Source of the DNA: a virus
DNA length: 21,267 nucleotides
Strand: one strand, 5' to 3'
IMG/VR virus record: IMGVR_UViG_3300035698_010492
Span: 1-21,267 of that record
Shown here: positions 1-7,575 of the stretch, piece by piece
Layout: the number at the start of each line of letters is the position of its first letter
How positions within the stretch are numbered: the stretch's first letter is position 1
Position numbers and translations under genes: made by a program
The notes under the pieces: generated by a model
Database searches by the model: none
What the model saw: the letters and a program-made list of their open reading frames with translations, nothing else
Told to the model about the DNA's origin: nothing

Positions 1-215
1 AATAAGTAATTTATAACTTCCATATTAGCAAGATATAACTGACTTATAACTAACTTATTACTTACTAATAACTTATATCATGTGGCTTCTGATAGCTTTT
101 CAACCATCAACCACCATATTCAATATCATTCTCGATGATATTTTGCTCTCAGCAGCATGATCTTTTCATCATCTCTTGCGTTACAATCATGCGAGAAGTA
201 ATAAGTATCTTTCAT
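1..215 (-). CDS. DUF4373 (Lin1244/Lin1753-like) replication-type protein, N-terminal part only
   Basis: The gene runs off the left edge of the window, so only about 71 N-terminal residues are visible. They begin MKDTYYFSHDCNARDDEK and continue through LLRAKYHREGYGIWW. This matches the DUF4373 / Lin1244-Lin1753-like N-terminal domain of phage and plasmid replication or DnaD-like proteins (pattern F-HD-NA-D-K---L---YG-EGYGI-W). Both glycines of the conserved EGYG are encoded by TGA, which supports code 25. The ATG lies 8 nt after the upstream gene's stop, so this is the distal visible gene of the leftward block. Inside its coding DNA, plus-strand positions 37-80 hold imperfect 11-bp tandem repeats that resemble iterons. 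A replication-initiation role is inferred from the family and the neighbours; the C-terminal domain that would decide it lies outside the window. Confidence 0.72.
37..80. repeat. Imperfect 11-bp tandem repeats (iteron-like) within the DUF4373 gene
   Basis: On the plus strand the units AACTGACTTAT (37-47), AACTAACTTAT (48-58), TACTTACTAAT (59-69) and a partial AACTTATAT (70-78) follow each other with an 11-bp period. They lie inside a gene of a replication-initiator-like family, an arrangement like phages whose origin is embedded in the initiator gene. The stretch is very AT-rich, so low-complexity chance remains possible, and the array may continue beyond the window edge. Confidence 0.35.
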
Positions 216-223
216 GGGTCGCT

Positions 224-400
224 TTATGACAATAAAAATTCTCTATTTATTTCTTCATCTAGTTTTTTCTGTATTCATTTTAGATCTATCTTTTCATGTT
301 TCTTTATCTGTTTCTTTATCGTAAACTCTATATCCTCTATTGTTTTCTTTACGATCACAGTTTTGCTGTCTCTATGTAGTATTATATCTATCTTGTACAT
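224..400 (-). CDS. Small charged protein of unknown function
   Basis: The 58-aa protein begins MYKIDIILHRDSKT and is rich in Lys, Glu and Ile, with a predicted helical middle (IEDIEFTIKKQIKKHEKIDL). It contains one TGA-encoded Gly and ends at TAA. It lies between the HTH gene and the DUF4373 gene, 8 nt before the latter, and probably shares their leftward transcript. The frame stays open upstream to about 535 but has no ATG there. I chose the ATG at 400, which follows an AT-rich leader without a Shine-Dalgarno sequence. No family was recognised. Confidence 0.5.
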
Positions 401-580
401 ATTATTTACTATAAATAAAAACCCTAAGAGCGAAGCGACCAAGCAACTCTTAGAGTTCTTATATATTGACACTCCACCATATCCTCTAGGGATAACCAAT
501 CATCCATTGGTACTGTGTCAATACTGGTCACTTCTTTATGATGTATTTATAGTTATACAAACACATAAAGCAAGTCTTTT
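401..580 (-). other. Short interval with possible micro-ORFs and inverted repeats
   Basis: No confident gene lies here. Two very short code-25 frames are open on the minus strand: 566-486 (26 aa, starts MCLYNYKYIIKKGPVL) and 507-424 (27 aa, starts MDDWLSLEDMVECQ), the second starting inside the first. On the plus strand CTAAGAG (424-430) and CTCTTAG (447-453) form a hairpin; read leftward it is followed by GGTTTTT, so it resembles a weak intrinsic terminator or attenuator before the 58-aa gene. TATTGACAC at 464-472 and its reverse complement at 515-523 face each other, with an inner ACCAAT/ATTGGT hairpin between them. The interval looks regulatory or holds a micropeptide; the sequence does not decide which. 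Confidence 0.35.
424..453 (-). terminator. Weak terminator- or attenuator-like hairpin (leftward)
   Basis: CTAAGAG and CTCTTAG are perfect 7-nt inverted repeats around a 16-nt loop. In leftward transcription the hairpin is followed directly by GGTTTTTATTT. The stem is short and AT-rich, and the 58-aa gene starts only about 24 nt further on. Attenuation or RNA processing is therefore as likely as termination. Confidence 0.3.
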
Positions 581-760
581 TTAATCTTTTTTATTTGTCT
601 TTATCATGGCTCTCACACTAGACTCAGGGATCTTTATCTGTCACATAACTTTTACTGATTTTATGAGTCACTCGTTGATCCATTTATAGAGAGTCTTTCT
701 GCTTACTGATAGTAATTTAGTGACATCTCATACTCTATACATTTTTTCTATTTCGCTCAT
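581..760 (-). CDS. Excisionase/MerR-type helix-turn-helix DNA-binding protein
   Basis: A 59-aa protein consisting almost entirely of one HTH domain. Residues 7-50 (MYRVGDVTKLLSVSRKTLYK, then WINEGLIKSVKVMGQIKIPE) follow the excisionase / HTH_17 pattern: Y-V-EVA-LL-VSR-T-Y-WI-EG-I---KVG---IP. All three of its glycines are TGA-coded and sit at turn positions that are glycine in the family. It starts 6 nt after the ATPase stop codon, so it is probably co-transcribed. Likely roles are a small transcriptional regulator or a recombination directionality/architectural factor; no integrase gene is visible in the window to decide between them. Confidence 0.8.
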
Positions 761-766
761 GGTATA

Positions 767-2086
767 TTATTTAGATAAATAGGTTCAGTCTTTGATTGTT
801 ATTTCTTCATATCCTGTAGAGTATACTGTTTCTAGGAAACATTGAGCATCATATTTCTCAATCTTTTCTTTCAATCTCTCTAATGTATCAGGATCTAGTG
901 TATTCGCATCTTCAATAGTAATGACTTTTATTTTATTTGGTCAATTCAAACATATATCTACTCATATTTCTAGTTGTAGTGCTTTATTGAGTTCATCCAA
1001 AGCAATCCAGTCCTGTGTATTTTTATCAATAAGCACATACATGACTCCATCGATAAGTTTTAGATCAAATCATATATTTATTCATTCAATGAGTTTATTT
1101 TGTTTCTCTTCAATATCAGTAACTTTATCATCGTATTCTCTTCGTTCATTGTTGAGTCTATCTCTATCAGCAATTTGTCTGTCATAAAGTGATTTATTTG
1201 CTTTTATATCTGATAGTCATTGTTGTAACTCATTATATTTGTTTATTTTTTCGAGTATTTCAGATGGATCTTGTTTATCGAACGATTGTATTTCTTCTTC
1301 GATAGATGTTTTTAGATCAATTGCCCTAGCATATTCTGTTTTCTTAGTTATTAACTTGTCTTTTTGTTCTGAGAGTTGTCTTTCTAAAGTTTCTATTGAT
1401 CATTCTATTTGTTTGATCTCTAGCTCTGTACTATTTATTACATTTTCTCATCTTTCAAGTCTTGAAGACATATCATAGTATTTTGAGTTATACTCTTCTA
1501 TGTTTTTTAGTTTGTCTTGTAATTCTATGATATTCAGATCAGAAGTATTATCTAATTCTTCAAAAGAACTCGTATCTGTTTTATCAACCTCTTCTTTTTT
1601 GGCAAGATATGTTCTATGTAAACCTGTCCTCGCATCAAACAATGGAGTCCTTTGTTCTTCTAGTTTGTCATATTGTTCTTTCATACCCTGTGTTTCTAGC
1701 AAATACTTTAGTTTTTCCTTATTGTGTAGGTTCAAAAACTTATTAGGATCTCAAATAGTTCACAAGAATACGCTATCAAGCCGAGATTGTGGTCTAGATA
1801 CAAGCTCTCCGTTGTGTTCTACTTTCAGATCTCACTTATCTCATATAATTCTTTTGATTATGAAGTCGTCAAAATGTACTTCTATCTCTCATTTTTCCTC
1901 TCCGATCCTTACTTTTGCGTTACCTCACTTTTCTAGTTTGATTGCTGACTTTATTGCTTCAATGAAACTTGTCTTTCCTGCTCAGTTCTTACCGAATACA
2001 GCGACAAATCTTGATAGGTTGTTTGCTTCTACTTCTTTTATTCATTTGAAATTTTTGATGTGTACATACTTTATTGTTTGGCTCAT
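767..2086 (-). CDS. SbcC/RecF-like AAA (P-loop) ATPase with coiled coil
   Basis: A 439-aa protein of the SMC/SbcC/YhaN-type ATPase group. Residues 1-40 (MSQTIKYVHIKNFKG, then FGKNGAGKTS) give the typical N-terminal beta strands and a Walker A motif at 32-39. The internal conserved Gly of Walker A is a TGA codon at complement 1982-1984, strong direct evidence that UGA is glycine. Residues about 130-310 are a long Glu/Lys/Leu-rich coiled coil. The C-terminal lobe has a signature-like LNKALQLEIGVDI followed by a degenerate Walker B strand, KIKVITIEDANTLD. It is shorter than SbcC, resembling compact phage recombination ATPases. Lying between a RecB-like nuclease and the HTH protein, it probably acts in DNA end processing or as a recombination mediator. 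It starts 20 nt after the nuclease stop. Confidence 0.85.
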
Positions 2087-2094
2087 CTGTTTTT

Positions 2095-2112
2095 TTGTAT
2101 AAAGGATTAAAA
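2095..2112 (-). promoter_or_regulatory. 18-bp leader element, copy 1 (TTTTAATCCTTTATACAA)
   Basis: Read on the minus strand this exact 18-mer lies 8 nt before the ATG of the SbcC-like ATPase and covers the stop codon of the upstream nuclease gene. An identical copy lies on the plus strand at 7576-7593, 6 nt before the ATG at 7600. Strand, position and spacing to the start codon match in both copies. It could be a promoter -10 region (TTTATAC), a translation-initiation enhancer in a phage with few Shine-Dalgarno sequences, or a binding site for a shared regulator. Confidence 0.45.
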
Positions 2113-2994
2113 GATTGGTACTATTTCTCTAAACTCTTTCTGTATTCAACACTCCAATATAGGATAATATCTATTGTTTAATATTTTACCTCTATCTTCC
2201 GTATTGTCTATAAATGTATTATTATTGGTGTCTTCAATCAAGGTATCTAATATTGGGAAGATCCTGCTGTGCACTATTGTTTTCAATGTGTCTGCTGAGT
2301 AGTAATATGCTTCATATGCATAATTTCATGATGATTTTACTATATCCAGTATTCAATCTTTCCACTCTCATGTATGGATATATACAATCATGACATACCA
2401 AGCAAGTTGCATTCAATACTCATACTCATCATTTTGGCATAGTTTATTTTCTATCTTTGTTGTATCATAATATTGGTTGTATTCTAAATCTCTTGAAGTT
2501 TTTAGATCTCTTACTTGTTTTCATAATCTATCGAGAGTAGCTTTTAGTTTCATGCCTTTATATTCTACTATCAATTCTTTTTGGTGTTCATATTCTCACT
2601 CCATATCATACAATGGCTGTCTAGATAGCTCTTTGTATATTCCTTGTGTCATAGAACTTTGTGTATCATTGAGAACTGTCTTATTCCCATATAATTTATC
2701 TTTGAGTGATTGTACTGTCTCCTTTGATTGTGTTGGTATACCTCTCGCAAGACATTCTCTTTCAAGATCAGCTTTCAGAGATCAATTTGGTATAACATAC
2801 TCCTGATCGAATAGATGCCTAGAGAGTACATATTTATCAACCATATCTCCATGTATCAAAGCAGGAGACTCAGGAACGAACGAAGTATCGACCTCATCGA
2901 CATATACTTTCTTGTATGCTTCTTTTGATTGCATGTATAGTTTTAGTTTGGAGTTTGTGATATATCCCCTATTTCTTTCTATATAGCTACTCAT
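2107..2994 (-). CDS. PD-(D/E)XK exonuclease (RecB/YqaJ/Cas4-like) with SAP-like segment
   Basis: A 295-aa protein. Features in order: N-terminal SKLKLYMQSKEAYKK (residues 15-29); an HGDMVDKYV helix (48-56) like the G-x-x-(V/F)-D/H region of RecB nucleases; a SAP-like helical segment at about 72-102 (LERECLARGIPTQSKETVQS); then the catalytic core LKATLDR (Asp155) and DLKTS (Asp163, Lys165), which gives the D...(D/E)xK pattern; then the Gln motif MQLAWY (about 195-200). Pairing with RecT points to a 5'-3' exonuclease that makes the ssDNA overhangs on which RecT acts. The ATG at 2994 is the first ATG after an in-frame TAA; an in-frame TTG at 3009 is a less likely start. It has several TGA-Gly codons. 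Confidence 0.8.
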
Positions 2995-3016
2995 GTTTGT
3001 ATATTTCAAAGTAAAA

Positions 3017-3115
3017 TTACTTAAATGATAATATTATTGGTCACAATCATATATGTAGTTCTCAATTTGTTACTCATATTCAGAACATAATATAAGATCA
3101 TATATCTATCAACAT
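3017..3115 (-). CDS. Possible 32-aa hydrophobic peptide, open only in code 25
   Basis: This short frame (begins MLIDIGSYIMFGIG, ends PIILSFK) fills most of the 152-nt gap between recT and the nuclease gene, leaving 31 and 22 nt on either side. All its glycines, six of 32 residues, are TGA. The mix of hydrophobic residues and Gly resembles a small membrane-associated peptide. No family was recognised. At this length chance cannot be excluded, but the fit to gene spacing and the sensible composition favour it. Confidence 0.42.
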
Positions 3116-3146
3116 TCAATGTTTTTTTGTGGAAAATCTATATGTT

Positions 3147-3956
3147 TTATTCATCTTTTTTCTCCTCAGGATCTAAAGGTTTTATATCAGCAAGTTTTTC
3201 TTCTACATCTGTGTTTATTATCTCTTGTTGGTCATTATCAGGATATTGTTCTCACATTACACTATCATCAGTCATAACTGATTGATCTGATAGTAATGCT
3301 TTCTCTAAATCTACTGATAGAGGAGCGTATTTTGATAACAATAGCTTCAATACAGTCTTTTGTGCCATAGTGTCAAATTCATCTTTCCATAATCAATATC
3401 ATTTTTTATATGATTGGGAGAACTTCATTCAATGTTTCTTCATATCATCTACTGTCATATACATAGTCTTCTCAAATCATTCATTCAGTTGGAAATACGC
3501 AGCATATCATATAGGATCTCACTCGGCAGGAATATCAAAGTCAAACACAAATCAAGTAAGAGGATTGTTACCAGTAAGCTGTCATGGATAGATAGCACAT
3601 ACAGAGATATGCTTAAATCTTCATGATCTTTGGGCGAGCTGGATAAATCATTTATACCCTATTTGGAATTGTGCCTGTACTCAACTTTTAGAGTTGTATG
3701 GTACAATATACGCAAATCATAGATTAGGATTGATAGGCAACTTTATCGAAGCTGCTGTTACTGCTGCCATAAATACTGATTGAGGATCTGCTTTTTTCAA
3801 CAAATCATTTTGTGATACTATAGTCATTACAGTAGTAAGAAACGATCAGGCATTCTCCTTTAATAGATCATCGAATTTCTTTTTGATCGCATCAGTCTTT
3901 AATAGAGCGATAGCATCTTTCTTCTCTACAATTGGAGTCTCTTCTGTTGCTGTCAT
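3147..3956 (-). CDS. recT: RecT-family single-strand annealing protein
   Basis: A 269-aa protein, normal length for RecT. The core at about residues 57-110 has the family's characteristic run: PQSVFMAAVTAASIKLPI, then NPNLGFAYIVPYN, then VQAQFQIGYKGFIQLAQRSG and FKHI. A later WKDEFDTMAQKTVLKLLLSKY segment and an acidic, Lys-rich tail are also typical. By hand count about 15 of its 17 glycines are TGA, including those in NLGFAY and YKGF. RecT proteins anneal and exchange single strands behind a partner exonuclease, here the PD-(D/E)XK protein downstream. The start is 2 nt after the stop of a 36-aa peptide gene, suggesting translational coupling near the promoter-proximal end of the leftward block. 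Confidence 0.95.
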
Positions 3957-3958
3957 AG

Positions 3959-4069
3959 TTATTTATAACGAATAAAAACATTAGATAGTGTTCTAGTCTT
4001 TCTCTCATATGGCATAACAAGTATAGTAGCCATAGCTCATATAAAGAAAGATCATGCCAGTATAAACAT
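3959..4069 (-). CDS. 36-aa membrane-associated peptide upstream of recT
   Basis: The peptide begins MFILAGSFFIGAMATILVM, a single hydrophobic segment, and ends with a basic tail (PYERKTRTLSNVFIRYK). It uses two TGA-Gly codons and is invisible with the standard code. Its TAA lies 2 nt before the recT ATG, the tight spacing expected of translational coupling. It would be the first gene of the leftward transcript. Function is unknown. The basic tail after the membrane segment predicts a cytoplasmic C-terminus. Confidence 0.5.
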
Positions 4070-4204
4070 AGTAGTGTGAGTTATGATACAAAAGTTTTGA
4101 AGCAGAGGTTGTTGTTAATAGAAGTAACCAACTCCCCTTTCTTTGTATCTGCTTCCCTTGTGTAATTAGATAGTAACCATTTTTTTCTAGAAATCAAGAG
4201 AAAG

Positions 4205-4226
4205 TTGTAGTAAATTGTAGTATAAT
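4205..4226 (+). promoter_or_regulatory. Tandem TTGTAGTA repeat overlapping a TATAAT box
   Basis: TTGTAGTA occurs at 4205-4212 and 4215-4222, one helical turn apart, and the second copy runs into TATAAT (4221-4226), a perfect -10 consensus for rightward transcription. No good -35 is present at 17 nt, as might be expected of an activator-dependent promoter or of an operator pair. It would drive the late block starting at 4370. Confidence 0.35.
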
Positions 4227-4330
4227 GTATACTTTTGTTTCCAAGGTATATGTTTCACAGGTTTAGAACTATACAAACTTCATGTGCTAAAATTTGCTTT
4301 TTTTGTTGTTTGTATGTATAATTGATAGTA

Positions 4331-4346
4331 CAGGTATTGACACCTG
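4331..4346 (+). promoter_or_regulatory. Palindromic TTGACA-containing element before the late block
   Basis: CAGGT-ATTGAC-ACCTG is an interrupted palindrome carrying a perfect -35 hexamer (TTGACA, 4337-4342), 24 nt before the start codon at 4370. The same 9-mer TATTGACAC also occurs at 464-472 and, inverted, at 515-523, both in the other regulatory-looking interval. No strong -10 follows at the usual distance, so an operator is as likely as a promoter. Confidence 0.35.
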
Positions 4347-4369
4347 CTTTATATTATAACAAATATGCT

Positions 4370-5041
4370 ATGAAGAAGCGACACACAGATCTAACTCCAA
4401 CACAAGTACAAAACAGATTGTTCAATCGATTTTGTTTCACTATCATCTTGTCATGAGTACTTATGACTCTGATATTTAGATCTACTCCTACTATGGAAGC
4501 GAACAACATCCAAGAGCAAGTAGACGAAAATCTCACAAACAAGAAACCTACTGATCGATGGAGACTAAACTCCAATTGATATAGTCAGAAGTATGTATAT
4601 TTGACATGAAACACTAGAGATGATCGTTCGATCCAACTCTTAAACGCTTACTGATTTGACTGAGTGGATGTTTGGTCGTCAATCAAAACAATTGCTCGTA
4701 TATGGAGAGTCCAGCCGGAAATAATTGTATGTATATCTTATGCTGATAGCTCATTAGGAAAACACTTAAAAACAGCAAACAATCGAGGAAATGTTGGAAA
4801 CAATGATAGAGGAGACACTCAATCCTACGAAACGCTAGAGCAATGATTTAACGCAATAGGGAAAGTCCTCAATAATAAATATCTCTCATATATCTATACG
4901 ATCGACTATCTATCAAGATACAAGAACACAACAGGAACTGTATATGCTACAAGTAACGAAAACCATTTTATAAATACATATAATTGTTTGTCGATGATCC
5001 ATGATAAGAAGTTGCCTGAGAACTGGAACTTTAGACGATAA
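4370..5041 (+). CDS. Membrane-anchored lysozyme-like peptidoglycan hydrolase (putative endolysin)
   Basis: A 223-aa protein. Residues about 20-36 (RFCFTIILSGVLMTLIF) form an N-terminal membrane anchor or uncleaved signal. The C-terminal domain (about 98-200) contains QPEIIVCISYADSSLGK, NNRGNVGNNDRGD, an ETLEQGFNAIG helix and LNNKYLSYIYTIDYLS, a pattern I associate with lysozyme-fold transglycosylase-like proteins of candidate-phyla bacteria. In such proteins the A-(E)-(T/S)-S-L-G element usually carries a Glu; here it appears to be Asp126, which may alter or reduce catalysis. As first gene of the late block, next to a small membrane protein, an endolysin role (possibly signal-anchor-release) is plausible. 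Virion-associated wall degradation during entry is an alternative. Confidence 0.6.
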
Positions 5042-5140
5042 AATCAATACTTGTAATTACGATCTATAATACTATAAGTAAGGCATATTCACAAAGTTGT
5101 TGTGCTTAAATCGCCGACAATATTTATACCTATCCATGAT

Positions 5141-5344
5141 ATGACATCAGTTGTTATCATTGCTATATTGATACTCATACCCTGTTTAATCCTTACAATA
5201 ATGTTACATATGGAATACAAAAACAACTTAATAGATCTCATAAAGAAAGTAATCAAAGACAGGAACATTCTGAGAAGAACTTTCAAGAGATTATATCGCC
5301 TGACAGACGATGGACTCGTTCTATCTACATTAGATTTTAGATAA
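5141..5344 (+). CDS. Small single-pass membrane protein (holin-like candidate)
   Basis: From the ATG at 5141 the protein is 67 aa: one strongly hydrophobic N-terminal segment (VVIIAILILIPCLILTIML) followed by a basic, charged tail (NLIDLIKKVIKDRNILRR and onward). An in-frame GTG at 5102 would add 13 residues. It contains no glycine codon of the TGA type and is therefore open in the standard code too. Its place directly after the lysozyme-like gene suggests a lysis partner (holin or spanin-like), but the sequence itself supports only 'small membrane protein'. It ends 43 nt before the small terminase gene. Confidence 0.55.
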   Translation: MTSVVIIAILILIPCLILTIMLHMEYKNNLIDLIKKVIKDRNILRRTFKRLYRLTDDGLVLSTLDFR

Positions 5345-5387
5345 AAACAAAATAGATGAGATCTAATTTACATCATAACAATAAACT

Positions 5388-5948
5388 ATGACCAAAGAAT
5401 GAGGGAAGAAAAAAAACAATCTATGAGGAAGACCAACAAAGTATCATGTAAAGTATTGCGATGCTATTATATCATTTATGGAAAGACAAGCTCATACAGT
5501 AGTTATAGACGAGACCTATTACAAGATCCCTGATAAAGTTCTCACCCAATGATATGAAGACGGAGAGATAATACTCTGAGATATGCCTACATGATCTATC
5601 AAAGCACAAACACACAAAGTTATAGCAAATACATTTCCTACGATCGAAAGGTTCGCACATAGCATCTGAGTACACAGAGATACTTTGTACGAACGAGCCA
5701 ATGGAAAAAGCAACGATGGGGAGCTTAAACACCCTGAGTTTTCCGACGCATATAGAAGAGCAACACAAATACAGGAAGCAATCCTCAATGAAAATGCCTT
5801 ACAATGAAACTATAATCCATCATATGCTATGTTCTTGGCAAAGAATAAATTTGGTTATAAAGATAAACAAGATATAGAACATAGTGGAGAAATAAACACA
5901 ACAGTCAGAGGTATTTTGGATAAGATCACAAAGAAAAAAGACATATAA
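5388..5948 (+). CDS. Terminase small subunit (gp3-like DNA-packaging protein)
   Basis: A 186-aa protein immediately upstream of the large terminase. After a basic, Gly-rich start (LGGRPTKY) come a helical segment with the HTH-like FPTIERFAHSIGVHRDTLYE (about residues 84-103), EFSDAYRRATQIQEAILNEN, and LQGNYNPSYAMFLAKNKFGY followed by KDKQDIEHSGEI. This order (HTH, A-A-IQE-L, G-YN---A-F--KN--GY-DK) is characteristic of small terminase / gp3-like packaging proteins, which bind the packaging-initiation site and stimulate the large subunit. It contains about eight TGA-Gly codons, including the Gly pair of the GGRPTKY start. There is an 85-nt gap before the large subunit gene. Confidence 0.82.
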
Positions 5949-6033
5949 GTCAAGTTTCCCTTAGTATAGAAGAAATCGCCGAATAGATCCTCGCAGTAAA
6001 TTCTTCTCTCTCCTTTATTTAACATCTTGACAA

Positions 6034-7575
6034 ATGGAAGATACTCAGCAAGATATACAAGAGCTGGAAGATAAATTGTCGTCAAAGCGATGGAGAATGA
6101 CATCCTGAGAGTTCTATAAGATCAAGAATAAAGAATGAGAGATCGTTTCATTTGTTCCTAATAAGTTCCAACTATACTATCTCAAAAACAAGCATACAAG
6201 AAATATAATACTCAAAGCTAGGCAGATGGGATTTTCTACTGTGATACAACTAGATTATTTGGATGATGCGTTATTTAACTCTAATTTCTCCGTAGGTATA
6301 ATCGCCCAAGATAGAGAAACTGCTGGGATTATCAGAAAGGATAAGATCGAAGTCGCCTTAGATAATCTTCCTGATTTTGTGAAATGATACCGAGAATATG
6401 ATAAACAAAACTCCAAAGAGATAACTTTCAGTAACGGATCATCAATATATGTTTCTAATTCTTTCAGATGATGAACACTCCAAAGACTCCATATCTCAGA
6501 GTATGGAAAGATCTGTGCTAAACGACCAGCAAAAGCTGATGAGATAAGAACATGAGCGATCGAAGCTGTCGCACAATGACAAGAAGTTACGATAGAGTCT
6601 ACAGCCGAATGAAACGACTGAGACTTTTTCGATAAATGTGAAGAGTATTACAAAATGATATGAAAACCTCTTGCTCCTTTGGATTATAAATTCCTATTCT
6701 TTCCTCGATGGCTAGAAACAACTTATTCTTATGAATGAGTCGTTGTTACTATTCCACAAGATGTAGAGGTATATTTCAAGAAGCTAGAAGATGAATACTG
6801 AGTAGAGCTTACCCAATGACAGAAGAACTGGTATTATCTGAAACTCAAACAACTCAGAGACCAAATGAAGAGAGAATATCCATCAGTATACAAAGAAGCG
6901 TTTGAAGTTGCTATTGAATGATCATATCTCCAAACAGAGATCAATATGATGTATCAAGACAATAGACTCACCTCAGTTCCTTATGACCACAATCTTCCAG
7001 TCTATACTTCATGGGATATATGATGAGCATGATGATGAGATGATATGACTGTGCGATTTTTCCAAATGTATTGATTTGAGATAAGATGGATCGACTATCG
7101 AGAATGATCCTGATATTCTATGACATATGTTCTAGAAAACATAATAGACCAAAAACCATATAACTATGCTACTCATATATGACCACATGATATGAGAGTA
7201 CACTCACTTATGACAGGAAAGACTAGGATCGATAGTGCCAAAGATTTGTGATACGACTTTACTCTTGTTGGATCTCCTGCTGGTGCTGTATCAAATAGAA
7301 TTGATCTTATGAGAAAGTTATTCCCAAGGAGTTGGTTTGATCATAAGAAATGTTTGCCTTGAATTAACAAATTAAAAAACTACAAGCGTAAACGAGACGA
7401 CACAAATGGATGTCGAACTGATCAAGTTCATAAGAATGGATCTCAACATACTGCTGATTGATTTGGATATGGATGTCAGTATATTGACGAGACTCTTCTC
7501 GAGAAGATTAGTGAGAAGAAAGAGACTCATGAGAATATGTGAATGTATAGCCAGTTCAAAGAGTCCATCAAATAG
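6034..7575 (+). CDS. terL: Terminase large subunit
   Basis: A 513-aa packaging ATPase-nuclease of normal length. The N-terminal ATPase domain has the adenine-region segment FVPNKFQLYYL (about 40-50), a Walker A-like KARQMGFST (61-69), a Walker B-like LHISEYGK (about 152-159) and a TIESTAEG coupling motif (about 187-194). The C-terminal RNase H-like nuclease begins at TSWDIGGAGGGDD (325-337; Asp328 a likely metal ligand), followed by HIGPHDMRVH (about 381-390) and HTADGFGYG near residue 480. Glycines of WDIGGAGGG are mostly TGA (five codons within 18 nt). By hand count about 27 of 39 glycines are TGA. It ends at TAG, showing that UAG is a stop here. Confidence 0.95.

Larger units (their letters stand above)
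4070..4369. promoter_or_regulatory. Divergent control region between the early and late blocks
   Basis: About 300 nt without a convincing gene, lying between the leftward recombination block and the rightward late block. It holds: two crossing inverted-repeat pairs, GATACAAA (4085-4092) with TTTGTATC (4142-4149) and GAAGCAGA (4099-4106) with TCTGCTTC (4148-4155); a direct repeat of TTGTAGTA at 4205 and 4215 (10-bp period) running into TATAAT at 4221-4226; an inverted repeat ATACAAAC (4271-4278) / GTTTGTAT (4308-4315); and the palindromic CAGGT-ATTGAC-ACCTG at 4331-4346. On the minus strand TTGATT, 16 nt, TACTAT (between about 4199 and 4172) is a possible leftward promoter. A long minus frame lacking ATG crosses this region; I do not call it a gene. 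Confidence 0.55.

Noticed and set aside
135-584. 149-aa plus-strand ORF, the longest plus frame at the left end
   Set aside because: It is antisense to the leftward HTH and small-protein genes, has a Phe/Ile/Ser-rich composition typical of the reverse of AT-rich coding, and matches no family I recognise.
1500-2102. 200-aa plus-strand ORF
   Set aside because: It is the shadow of the SbcC-like ATPase on the other strand, which has a clear Walker A motif and coiled coil.
4070-4369. Minus-strand open frame of about 90 codons in the divergent control region
   Set aside because: It has no ATG, only one TGA codon, and overlaps several repeat and promoter-like elements; it is probably a chance opening.
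4070-4369. tRNA gene (for example a suppressor-type tRNA-Gly(UCA))
   Set aside because: I looked in the non-coding intervals for a T-arm GTTCRA core with a pairing acceptor stem and found none; the phage probably relies on the host tRNA.
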